Both the position numbers and the translations under genes were made by a program. Below are positions 1 through 7,096 of a stretch of DNA of 11,932 nucleotides, in pieces (positions within the stretch are counted from its first letter, which is position 1; each line of letters starts with the position of its first letter). The stretch is from Bacteroidota bacterium (GTDB lineage: Bacteria > Bacteroidota > Bacteroidia > Chitinophagales > Chitinophagaceae). Under the pieces are notes generated by a model. The model ran no database searches, had not been told where the DNA came from, and was given only the letters and a program-made list of their open reading frames with translations. Location of the stretch: NCBI GenBank assembly GCA_023423285.1, contig JAFAFV010000036.1, positions 1 through 11,932 of the forward strand. Reading direction: 5' to 3'.

Positions 1-1
1 A

Positions 2-133
2 AAGCAGGATATGCCTCTCATTGGAGAAAAGGCTGTGAATTTGCTTATGAAAATTATTGAACAGAAAACGAATATCCGTGAATCATGTATTGTGCCTGCA
101 AATATTATTGAAGGTGCAAGCTCAGGTGGATGA
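2..133 (+). CDS. LacI-family transcriptional regulator, C-terminal end only (5' truncated by window)
   Basis: Only the last 43 codons are inside the window, read in frame from base 2 to the TGA at 131-133. The peptide begins KQDMPLIGEKAVNLLMKIIE and ends in a stretch like IVPANIIEGASS. This matches the usual tail of LacI/GalR regulators, where a helix following 'pxxxiGexAvxlLlxxI' leads into a final strand 'vxPxxlixRxS'. The usual Arg before the last Ser is replaced by Gly-Ala. The DNA-binding domain and most of the sugar-binding domain lie upstream, so the ligand cannot be inferred. It sits on the same strand as, and 158 bases before, the GH172 gene, so it may regulate the locus. The family assignment rests on a short tail and is moderately certain. 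Confidence 0.6.
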   Translation, partial: KQDMPLIGEKAVNLLMKIIEQKTNIRESCIVPANIIEGASSGG

Positions 134-150
134 ATTTTCTCTAATTCAGT

Positions 151-169
151 ATAAAATATTTCATTTTAT
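151..169 (+). terminator. AT-only stem-loop after the truncated LacI gene (weak terminator candidate)
   Basis: Seven bases at 151-157 (ATAAAAT) are perfectly complementary to 163-169 (ATTTTAT), with a 5-base loop. The stem contains no G or C and is not followed by a real T-run, so termination here is doubtful. It is listed because it is the only hairpin between the truncated regulator and the next promoter. Confidence 0.15.
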
Positions 170-245
170 TCCAACCTTCACATTCAGAATGGCCTTTCGG
201 TTAGGAATAAAAGTTTTAACAGCAGTATAAAGGCTAAAAAATAAC

Positions 246-253
246 TATATTTG
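246..253 (+). promoter_or_regulatory. Bacteroidota-type -7 promoter box (TATATTTG) for the main operon
   Basis: TATATTTG is an exact match to the TAnnTTTG -7 consensus used by the primary sigma factor of Bacteroidota. It ends 38 bases before the ATG at 292, which gives a start site near 260 and a leader of about 30 bases. No clear TTTG -33 element lies 17-23 bases upstream, so the promoter may be weak or may depend on an activator. The overlap with the inverted repeat at 253-268 fits repression or induction at this point. Confidence 0.5.
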
Positions 254-268
254 CTTAAACGAATAAGC
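253..268 (+). promoter_or_regulatory. CG-centred inverted repeat, candidate LacI-family operator
   Basis: The sequence GCTTAAACGAATAAGC has perfect 5-base arms (GCTTA/TAAGC) around a central C|G step. The size, symmetry and central CG are typical of operators bound by LacI/GalR proteins. It begins at the last base of the -7 box and spans the predicted start site, a good place for a repressor. Its left half GCTTAAAC differs by one base from the left half GCTAAAAC of the palindrome region at 11914-11921, suggesting that one regulator may read both. Binding is inferred from the sequence only. Confidence 0.45.
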
Positions 269-291
269 CATTTAAATTTTAAACTGTGTAT

Positions 292-1458
292 ATGAAAAAA
301 ATTATCTTCTTTTTTGTGTTTTGTTTTGTTAGCACTGCTTTATTTGCGCAGAGCGGAAAGTTTAGTGGTCTGGATATGACACTGGGAAATCTTTCCCGTT
401 TGTCAGATGCAAAAACCCGTTCAATCAGCCCCGAAAATTTTACAGGTGAAAAAGGAAAAGGCGGCATGGCCGATCCGGTAGCTGATAAAGGAAAGCGCAA
501 TGTGGCCAATGCAGCCAACGAAGCAAGAGATCTGGGCAAAGGCTGGAAAGTGAACCCCTTTATTATAATTGAACCCGGTGAAACGTTTACAATGGCAGAC
601 ATAGATGGCCCGGGTGCTATTCAGCATATCTGGATGACCCCAACCGGCAATTTTAATTTATCTATTATGAGGGTTTATTATGATGGCGAAAATGACCCGT
701 CGGTAGAAAGCCCCGTAGGTCCCTTCTTCGGAATCGCGTGGAATGAATTTTCACCTTTGAATTCACTGGCTATTACGGTAAACCCCGGCAGCGCGTTCAA
801 CAGCTACTGGAAAATGCCTTTCCGTAAAAAATGCAGGATCACCATGGAAAATATAGACTCGCAGCCTATGCGCCTGTATTATCAGATTGATTATACCTTA
901 ACGCCCATTGGAGATGATGAAGCCTATTTTCATGCACAATACCGCCGTCGGGATGATGGCATTCGCGGCATACACACTATTATTGATGGTATAAAAGGAA
1001 AAGGCCATTATGTGGGCACTTACATGGGAGTAGGCGTTACCAACAATGGTTGGTGGGGCGAAGGGGAAATTAAATTTTTTATGGATGGCGATAAAGATTA
1101 CGCTACCATCGTAGGCACAGGAACTGAAGATTACTTTTGCGGATCATATAATTTTGAAAACAAACGCACCCGCCAGTACCAGGAATATTCTACTGCGTAT
1201 GCAGGGCTGCACCAGGTGTTAAGGCCTGATGGATTGTATGGTTCTCAAATGCGTTTTGGCATGTATCGGTGGCACATCATGGATCCCATCCGTTTTGAAA
1301 AAGATTTAAAAGTAACCATACAGGATCTTGGATGGAAATCCGGCGGGCGTTATCTGTCTCAACGGTCAGACATTATAACCGTGGCTTATTGGTACCAGGC
1401 AGAACCGCATGCACGCTTCCCAAAACTACCCGATGCAAACACGCTGGAAGTAAACTAA
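292..1458 (+). CDS. Secreted glycoside hydrolase family 172 (DUF2961) enzyme, likely exo-alpha-D-arabinofuranosidase
   Basis: A 388-residue DUF2961/GH172 protein. GH172 members act on alpha-linked furanosides; known activities are exo-alpha-D-arabinofuranosidase on mycobacterial D-arabinan and alpha-D-fructofuranosidase/difructose dianhydride synthase. Visible family motifs are PGETFTMADIDGPG (about residues 95-108) running into IQHIWMT, the WGEGE segment (255-259), and GTGTEDYFCGSYNF (275-288). The conserved glutamates in the last two segments lie where I expect the catalytic pair, though I assign this from memory. The N-terminus (MKKIIFFF...TALFAQ) is a clear Sec signal peptide cut after about residue 20, so the enzyme should be periplasmic or outside the cell. 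ATG 292 is preferred over the in-frame GTG at 286 because it gives a standard MKK signal peptide start. It is the first gene after the promoter. The GH183 gene downstream favours D-arabinofuranoside as substrate over fructofuranoside. Confidence 0.85.
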   Translation: MKKIIFFFVFCFVSTALFAQSGKFSGLDMTLGNLSRLSDAKTRSISPENFTGEKGKGGMADPVADKGKRNVANAANEARDLGKGWKVNPFIIIEPGETFTMADIDGPGAIQHIWMTPTGNFNLSIMRVYYDGENDPSVESPVGPFFGIAWNEFSPLNSLAITVNPGSAFNSYWKMPFRKKCRITMENIDSQPMRLYYQIDYTLTPIGDDEAYFHAQYRRRDDGIRGIHTIIDGIKGKGHYVGTYMGVGVTNNGWWGEGEIKFFMDGDKDYATIVGTGTEDYFCGSYNFENKRTRQYQEYSTAYAGLHQVLRPDGLYGSQMRFGMYRWHIMDPIRFEKDLKVTIQDLGWKSGGRYLSQRSDIITVAYWYQAEPHARFPKLPDANTLEVN

Positions 1459-1466
1459 TAAAATTT

Positions 1467-1506
1467 AAAGATGCAGCGCTCATATCTACTCTGGCGCAGC
1501 ATCTTT
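1467..1506 (+). terminator. Long intergenic hairpin between the GH172 and DUF6786-like genes
   Basis: An 8-base arm AAAGATGC (1467-1474) pairs perfectly with GCATCTTT (1499-1506). Inside it, a single A/A mismatch is followed by GCGC (1476-1479) pairing with GCGC (1494-1497), leaving a 14-base loop. Twelve base pairs make this a strong structure. It lies just after the GH172 stop in a 100-base gap and is not followed by a T-run on this strand. It could be an attenuator, a partial terminator or a processing/stabilising element that sets GH172 expression apart from the later genes. Which of these applies is not shown by the sequence. Confidence 0.4.
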
Positions 1507-1558
1507 GCCCAATCATCAGCAGATGCCTGCTTATAGCGAAAATAAAATTGATTGAAAC

Positions 1559-2842
1559 ATGTACGTAAAAAAAACTGTTCTGAGCCTGTTTGCCATCAGC
1601 GCTGTTATGGCAGCTTGTAATAACCCCTCAGGATCCGGTAATGAACAAAATGACTCTTCCCGTCAAACCAATAATATTATGAAGGATCAATATCCTGAAG
1701 GAACGTTTGGTTACGATTTACAGTTCCTTACAAAATATGACAGTAGCCTGATTGTATTAAAAAGCGATGACAGCGCATCACAGATCATCATCTCCCCCAA
1801 ATACCAGGCAAAGGTTTTTACTTCCACAGCAGATGGCTGGGTAGGTAAAAGTTTTGGATGGGTCAACTATAGCGCTTTTGATAAAAATGACCCGCACATG
1901 AATGGGTATGGTGGCGAAGACCGCCTGTGGCTGGGTCCCGAGGGAGGTAAGTTTTCATTGTTCTTCAAGCCAGGTGTGCAGCAGGCATTTAATGATTGGC
2001 ATACGCCTTCGCCAATTGATTCCGAACCCTGGACACTTGTAGCGAGCAATGCCGGCAAAGTAGATATGGAAAAGGATATGAACCTTCAGAACTATGCTGG
2101 CACCACACTTACGATGAAGGTGCAACGCAGTGTAGAACTGCTCAGCAATTCAAGCATTTCGCAGCAACTGGGTGTAGATATTACCGGTTTAAAAACTGTA
2201 GGCTTTCAAACTGTAAACAGTATTATCAATACTGGTACCCATGCCTGGACAGAGCAATCAGGCGCCCCCTGTATGTGGAACCTGGACATGTTTACGCCAT
2301 CGGAAAAATGTACCATCGTGATTCCTTACATAAATGAAGCAAGTGGCAAGGTGGCTACAACCGATTATTTTGGAGAGATTCCAAAGGAGCGTATTAAATA
2401 CGCAAACGGCATTTTGTATTTTAAAGCCGATGGTAAATCAAGAGGTAAAATGGGCATACCGCCTGCACGTGTAAAAAATGTGGCAGGCAGCTACGATGCA
2501 GTAAATAAAGTATTGACCATTGCAAAATTTGATGTGGACAATAAAGCTAAGTATCTAAATCAGGAGTGGCGCACCGACCGCGATCCTTACAGCGGCGATG
2601 CCATGAATGCCTATAACGATGGACCGCTGGAAGACGGCTCGCAAATGGGACCTTTTTACGAAATTGAAAGTGTTTCTCCGGCGGCGTTTTTAAAACCCGG
2701 CGAAAAACAAACACATCAGCATAACGTGTATCATTTTACGGGCGACAGGGCAATGCTTGATGCCATTGCAAAAAAAGTTTTGGGCGTTTCGCTAACTGAT
2801 ATTGAAAACTCATTTGGAAACGAAGTGCACATCAATTTATAG
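1559..2842 (+). CDS. DUF6786-like lipoprotein, possible mutarotase-fold sugar-binding protein
   Basis: A 427-residue lipoprotein. The signal peptide MYVKKTVLSLFAISAVMAAC ends with a lipobox and Cys20, so the mature protein starts at Cys20 and is probably anchored to a membrane facing the periplasm or cell surface. A low-complexity polar linker (about 21-42, rich in N, S, G) follows. The rest resembles the Bacteroidota family named DUF6786; I recognise it mainly by YGGEDRLWLGPEGGKFSLF (117-135), reminiscent of the galactose mutarotase-like beta-sandwich. Its function is not established to my knowledge. An anomer-converting or sugar-binding accessory role would suit a locus that releases free arabinose, but this is inference. 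It lies 41 bases before fucI in the same transcription direction. The family name is moderately certain and the role uncertain. Confidence 0.6.
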   Translation: MYVKKTVLSLFAISAVMAACNNPSGSGNEQNDSSRQTNNIMKDQYPEGTFGYDLQFLTKYDSSLIVLKSDDSASQIIISPKYQAKVFTSTADGWVGKSFGWVNYSAFDKNDPHMNGYGGEDRLWLGPEGGKFSLFFKPGVQQAFNDWHTPSPIDSEPWTLVASNAGKVDMEKDMNLQNYAGTTLTMKVQRSVELLSNSSISQQLGVDITGLKTVGFQTVNSIINTGTHAWTEQSGAPCMWNLDMFTPSEKCTIVIPYINEASGKVATTDYFGEIPKERIKYANGILYFKADGKSRGKMGIPPARVKNVAGSYDAVNKVLTIAKFDVDNKAKYLNQEWRTDRDPYSGDAMNAYNDGPLEDGSQMGPFYEIESVSPAAFLKPGEKQTHQHNVYHFTGDRAMLDAIAKKVLGVSLTDIENSFGNEVHINL

Positions 2843-2883
2843 AATAAAAAAAACATACAATAAATACTACTAATATCAGAAAT

Positions 2884-4641
2884 ATGATTAGCCATCCTAA
2901 AATAGGCATTCGCCCCATCATAGATGGCCGTTATGGCGGCATCAGGGAATCTTTGGAAGATACAACCATGAGCATGGCGAAAGCTGTAGCCAAACTGTAT
3001 AGTGATGAATTGAAATATTCCGATGGCTCACCAGTGCAGTGCGTGATTGCCGATACCTGCATTGGCGGTGTAAAAGAAGCTGCTGCCTGCGCGCAAAAAT
3101 TTGCTGATAACAATGTGGGTGTAACACTTTCTGTAACGCCCTGCTGGTGCTATGGTACCGAAACTATGGACATGAGCCCCACACTCCCTAAAGCCATTTG
3201 GGGATTTAACGGAACCGAAAGGCCAGGAGCAGTATACCTGGCTGCCGCACTGGCTGGTCACAATCAAAAAGGCCTGCCTTGCTTTGGCATTTATGGGCGC
3301 GATGTGCAGGACCTGGGTGACCCGGAAATACCGGCTGATGTGCGTGATAAATTGCTATCGTTTGCAAAAGCAGGACTAGCCGTTGCTACCATGAAAGGCA
3401 AATCATACCTGGCCATTGGTTCTGTATCTATGGGCATTGTAGGTTCTGCAGTAAATCCCGATTTCTTTCAGGAGTTTTTGGGTATGCGCAACGAATATGT
3501 TGACAGCACTGAAGTATTGCGCAGAATTGAACTGGGTATTTACGATAAAGCTGAATATGAAAAGGCTTTAAAATGGGTAAAAGAAAATTGTAAAGAAGGA
3601 GAAGATTTGAACCCAAAAAAGAAATCACGCGAAGCGTTAGACAGCGATTGGGAATTTGTGGTGAAAATGACGCTCATTATCCGCGACCTGATGATCGGCA
3701 ATGATAAGCTGGCAGACATGGGCTTTTATGAAGAAGCCCACGGGCATAACGCAATTGTATCAGGCTTTCAGGGGCAAAGGCAATGGACGGATTACCTGCC
3801 TAACGGGGATTTCTCTGAAGCTATTTTGAACTCTTCTTTTGACTGGAACGGCATGCGCAACCCATTTATGGTTGCTACAGAAAATGATTCACTCAACGGT
3901 GTTTCTATGCTGTTCAATTACCTGCTTACCAACACAGCTCAGATTTTTGCCGATGTCAGAACTTACTGGAGCCCTTTGGCAACAGAACGGGTAACAGGCT
4001 GGAAGCCGGATGGCAAGGCAAAAGACGGGTTCATTCACCTGATCAATTCCGGATCAGCAACACTTGATGGTACTGGCCGACAAAGTATTGATGGCAAACC
4101 TGCCATGAAACCTTTTTGGGAAATTTCAGAAGATGAAGCGCAGGCATGTCTGGGTGCAACTACTTTTCATCCTTCCAACCGTGATTATATGCGGGGAGGT
4201 GGATTTTCATCTAAATTTTTAACAAAGGGCGAAATGCCGGTTACCATGTGCCGGGTGAATTTAATTAAAAGTATTGGCCCCGTTTTACAAATTGCCGAAG
4301 GATACACTGTTGATTTGCCGCAACATGTGCATGATATGATAGATAAGCGTACAGACTATATTTGGCCCACAACCTGGTTTGTACCAAACCTTACCGGCGA
4401 AGGCGCTTTTAAAGATGTTTACAGTGTAATGGCCAATTGGGGTTCAAATCATGGAGCCATCAGCTATGGCCATATTGGTGCAGACCTCATCACGCTGGCT
4501 TCCATGCTGCGCATACCAGTTTGCATGCATAATGTAGATGCGGATAAAATCTTCCGACCGTCAGCATGGGCTGCATATGGGATGAATGCGGAAGGCAGTG
4601 ATTACAGGGCATGTGAGGCATACGGGCCTTTGTACCAGTAA
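2884..4641 (+). CDS. fucI: L-fucose isomerase, likely used as D-arabinose isomerase
   Basis: A 585-residue cytoplasmic isomerase aligning over its full length with E. coli FucI (591 residues). FucI is a Mn-dependent ketol isomerase that converts L-fucose to L-fuculose and also D-arabinose to D-ribulose. Near-identical blocks include FQGQRQWTD (295-303), SSFDWNG (317-323), ATENDSLNG (331-339), FADVRTYWSP (355-364) and PVCMHNV (545-551). By counting from the shared C-terminus, Glu333, Asp357 and His523 correspond to the metal/catalytic residues Glu337, Asp361 and His528 of the E. coli enzyme; all are kept. No signal peptide is present. The stop is only 5 bases before the GH183 gene, so the two are almost certainly cotranscribed. 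Being placed among D-arabinan hydrolases, with no fucosidase, fuculokinase or fuculose aldolase visible, suggests that D-arabinose is the real substrate. Enzyme family is very sure; substrate is inferred. Confidence 0.93.
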   Translation: MISHPKIGIRPIIDGRYGGIRESLEDTTMSMAKAVAKLYSDELKYSDGSPVQCVIADTCIGGVKEAAACAQKFADNNVGVTLSVTPCWCYGTETMDMSPTLPKAIWGFNGTERPGAVYLAAALAGHNQKGLPCFGIYGRDVQDLGDPEIPADVRDKLLSFAKAGLAVATMKGKSYLAIGSVSMGIVGSAVNPDFFQEFLGMRNEYVDSTEVLRRIELGIYDKAEYEKALKWVKENCKEGEDLNPKKKSREALDSDWEFVVKMTLIIRDLMIGNDKLADMGFYEEAHGHNAIVSGFQGQRQWTDYLPNGDFSEAILNSSFDWNGMRNPFMVATENDSLNGVSMLFNYLLTNTAQIFADVRTYWSPLATERVTGWKPDGKAKDGFIHLINSGSATLDGTGRQSIDGKPAMKPFWEISEDEAQACLGATTFHPSNRDYMRGGGFSSKFLTKGEMPVTMCRVNLIKSIGPVLQIAEGYTVDLPQHVHDMIDKRTDYIWPTTWFVPNLTGEGAFKDVYSVMANWGSNHGAISYGHIGADLITLASMLRIPVCMHNVDADKIFRPSAWAAYGMNAEGSDYRACEAYGPLYQ

Positions 4642-4646
4642 TACCT

Positions 4647-5744
4647 ATGAGGAGACTGAACATTGCAGTTTTCTTTTTAGCAGGGCTTGTTTACGGGTGC
4701 TCGCAAAAAAATTCTCCCTCAAAGCAGGCAGATGCGGGGTTAGTGAAAATTACTGTGATTGAAACAAAAAGAATTGCACGGTTAACAGGTAAGACATTAC
4801 CAGGAGAAAAGATTCCCAACACGGGCTATACCACAAAATACAATGTTGGTGGAACAGACTTGGGCATTATGTGGGATATGGAAGACGGCAGAGTTGGATT
4901 GTTCTTTGGAGACTCTTACGGTAATGATTTTGTACCAGTAGGTGGCGGGCCCGGAAAGGCTACAGACTGGAGATTTAACCTCCTGGGATTTTCAACCGAT
5001 GCAGATCTTTCTGATGGGCTGACGATTGATTCAATGGTGGCCGATGCCAATGGTGCGGCAAAGCAAGTGCTTCCACCTTCTGAAAATAGTCACACCATCA
5101 TTCCCACTGCTGCTATTCATGTAAATGGTGCAGACTATGTGCATTATTTTGATTTGAAATCCTGGAAAGGATGGGTGACTAATTTTTCATCACTTTACAA
5201 ATCAAAAAATGGTGGTAAAACCTGGGAGCGTTGTAATGAGGTCATTTTTCCGCGAGGCAGTAAGTTTTCAGTAGCAGCCTGGGCAAAAAAGGATGGATAT
5301 GTTTATATGGCCGGCACAAGAACGTTAAGAACATCTCCGGTATACTTATGCAGGTTTAAAGAAAAAGACATTCTTTATCAAAAAAAATATGAGTACTGGA
5401 ACAATTTAAAAGGCTGGGTAAAGGGCAATGAAGAAGCAGCTTCAAAATTATTTGACGGGCCGGTAGGCGAAGCCTCTTTATTTTTTAATGATCATTTTAA
5501 CTCCTGGATGCTGTCATACTTGAACGACAAAACAAGAAATATCGAATTGAGTTATGCAAAGCATATCACCGGTCCGTGGTCAGCGCCCGAAATACTGGTG
5601 GCTGGTAAAACATTCCCAGGTCTTTACGGCCCGTTTATGCATCCCCATAAAAAAGGCGATGTATTGTATTTCACCATGTCGGTGTGGGCGCCTTATAATG
5701 TTTTTTTAATGAAGGCCTGGTTAAAACAAACAGAACAGCAATAA
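4647..5744 (+). CDS. DUF4185 (GH183) lipoprotein, likely endo-D-arabinanase
   Basis: A 365-residue DUF4185 protein. The family contains the GH183 endo-alpha-D-arabinanases, which cut internal linkages of the D-arabinan of mycobacterial arabinogalactan and lipoarabinomannan. Family signatures seen are GTDLGIMWD (69-77), FFGDSYG (86-92), WRFNLLGFSTDADLSDGL (108-125), and the end block LYGPFMHP (326-333) plus LYFTMSVWAPYNVFLMK (340-356). SKNGGKTW (186-193) resembles the Asp-box turn of beta-propellers, consistent with a propeller fold. The N-terminus MRRLNIAVFFLAGLVYGC has a plausible, slightly atypical lipobox with Cys18, so the protein is probably a membrane-anchored, perhaps surface, lipoprotein. 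An endo-acting enzyme at the surface feeding an exo-acting GH172 is a common arrangement. It starts 5 bases after the fucI stop. DUF4185 membership is confident; activity on D-arabinan is inferred from the family and neighbours. Confidence 0.85.
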   Translation: MRRLNIAVFFLAGLVYGCSQKNSPSKQADAGLVKITVIETKRIARLTGKTLPGEKIPNTGYTTKYNVGGTDLGIMWDMEDGRVGLFFGDSYGNDFVPVGGGPGKATDWRFNLLGFSTDADLSDGLTIDSMVADANGAAKQVLPPSENSHTIIPTAAIHVNGADYVHYFDLKSWKGWVTNFSSLYKSKNGGKTWERCNEVIFPRGSKFSVAAWAKKDGYVYMAGTRTLRTSPVYLCRFKEKDILYQKKYEYWNNLKGWVKGNEEAASKLFDGPVGEASLFFNDHFNSWMLSYLNDKTRNIELSYAKHITGPWSAPEILVAGKTFPGLYGPFMHPHKKGDVLYFTMSVWAPYNVFLMKAWLKQTEQQ

Positions 5745-5785
5745 CAAGAACGATTTATTTTCAGATAAAAGAATAAAACAATTCT

Positions 5786-7090
5786 ATGGCCAAAAAACAA
5801 TCACTTTTTGTAAAAGACGGAGTTAATTACGCAGTTCCTTTTGCGGCGATCAGCACGCTGTTTTTCTTATGGGGCATTGCGCACGGCATGCTCGACACGC
5901 TTGACAAAAATTTTCAGGACATGCTGCATTTGAAAAAATGGCAGTCAAGTATGATACAGTTTGCATTGTATGGTGCTTATGCAATCATGGCCATTCCTGC
6001 GGGGATGTTCATGAAAAAATTCGGGTATAAAAAAGGAATCATTTTTGGCTTATTGCTATTCTCCGCAGGCGCTTTATTGTCTGCCGCCACTGCGCCCATG
6101 CAGTCGTTCATATTGTTCTTGTTGTGTTTGTTAATAATTGGCAGTGGCCTTACCACGCTTGAAACTGCGGCCAACCCATATACCACTAAATTAGGCCCGC
6201 CTGAAACCGCAGAGCGCAGGATCAACTTTTCCCAATCGTTCAACGGTCTTGCATGGACGATTGGCCCGCTGATAGCACTGTACGTATACGGCAATCAAAG
6301 CCATGTGGAAGGAGAGAAGATGATGTCTATTGTGCTGCCGTTTTTATTAATTGGCCTGGCTGTTTTATTGGTAGCGTTTATTTTCATGCGGCTGAAACTT
6401 CCTGAAATTACAGAGGAAGATGAGAACGCGGCACATGGCGGTGGTCATGGTACATCGGCTACGCCTGGCGCTGATGATACTATAGAAGTATCAGATGATC
6501 CAATACATCCAAGATATATCACTAAAAAACCTCTTTGGAAAAACAGGCATTTTGCTTTGGGTGTTGCAGCGCAAGCTTGTTATGTGGCTGCACAAACAGG
6601 TATATTCAGTTTCCTCATTAATTTTGTTACAGATCACACGCAGCACCCACGCTGGGAACCTGTTGATGGTCCTTATTTCTTATCATTAGGTTTTCTGTTA
6701 TTTATGATCGGGCGTATTTCGGGCAGTGCTCTGATGAAGTATTACAAGCCTGTTAAGCTTCTGGCTATTTATACGGTGGCTGTTTGCTTACTTTTACCAA
6801 TTGTTGGTGCACATTTAGGTTGGGCTTCATTTATTGCTTTGTATGGCGTATTCTTCTTTATGTCTATCATGTTCCCTACAATATTTGCTCTGGCAATCAG
6901 AGGCCTGGGGCCGCAAACAAAGCGTGGAGCGTCATTCCTGGTAATGGCAGTGGCTGGTGGGGCTGTATTTCCTCCCATCATGGGTGCTGTATCTGATGTA
7001 TATGGCATGAGCCCCGGATTTTTTGTTCCCATTCCATTATTTTTATTTATTCTGTACTATGCTGTAAGCGGTTATAAAGTAAAAGCATAA
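5786..7090 (+). CDS. fucP: FucP-type MFS sugar:H+ symporter
   Basis: A 434-residue inner-membrane transporter of the major facilitator superfamily, fucose/glucose-galactose permease (FucP/GluP) branch. Roughly twelve hydrophobic segments are seen in two halves, joined by a polar loop at about residues 202-250 that includes a His/Gly-rich piece (HGGGHG, 217-222). The first helix carries FFLWGIAHGMLD, whose Asp37 matches the proton-coupling Asp46 of E. coli FucP. LETAANPY (125-132) carries Glu126, matching substrate-site Glu135. CYVAAQTG (265-272) starts the second half as in FucP. E. coli FucP takes L-fucose, L-galactose and D-arabinose. Placed between the GH183 and the 682-residue protein genes and sharing the operon with fucI, it probably imports the D-arabinose released outside. 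The family is sure; the substrate is inferred, and it could be fucose or another monosaccharide. Confidence 0.88.
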   Translation: MAKKQSLFVKDGVNYAVPFAAISTLFFLWGIAHGMLDTLDKNFQDMLHLKKWQSSMIQFALYGAYAIMAIPAGMFMKKFGYKKGIIFGLLLFSAGALLSAATAPMQSFILFLLCLLIIGSGLTTLETAANPYTTKLGPPETAERRINFSQSFNGLAWTIGPLIALYVYGNQSHVEGEKMMSIVLPFLLIGLAVLLVAFIFMRLKLPEITEEDENAAHGGGHGTSATPGADDTIEVSDDPIHPRYITKKPLWKNRHFALGVAAQACYVAAQTGIFSFLINFVTDHTQHPRWEPVDGPYFLSLGFLLFMIGRISGSALMKYYKPVKLLAIYTVAVCLLLPIVGAHLGWASFIALYGVFFFMSIMFPTIFALAIRGLGPQTKRGASFLVMAVAGGAVFPPIMGAVSDVYGMSPGFFVPIPLFLFILYYAVSGYKVKA

Positions 7091-7096
7091 TAAAAA

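Noticed and set aside
286..291. GTG at 286 as the start of the GH172 gene
   Set aside because: It would add only Met-Tyr before a standard MKK signal-peptide start at ATG 292; the ATG is the more natural start.
581..588. AAACGTTT inside the GH172 gene as a LacI operator
   Set aside because: The symmetry stops at 8 bases, it encodes part of the conserved GETFTMAD motif, and an 8-base palindrome is expected by chance in this length of sequence.
279..602. Minus-strand open frame of 107 codons opposite the GH172 start
   Set aside because: It overlaps the well-supported GH172 gene, has no recognisable domain, and its composition looks like an antisense shadow.
5977..6294. Minus-strand open frame of 105 codons within the transporter gene
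   Set aside because: It lies opposite conserved FucP motifs such as LETAANPY and has no domain of its own; antisense shadow.
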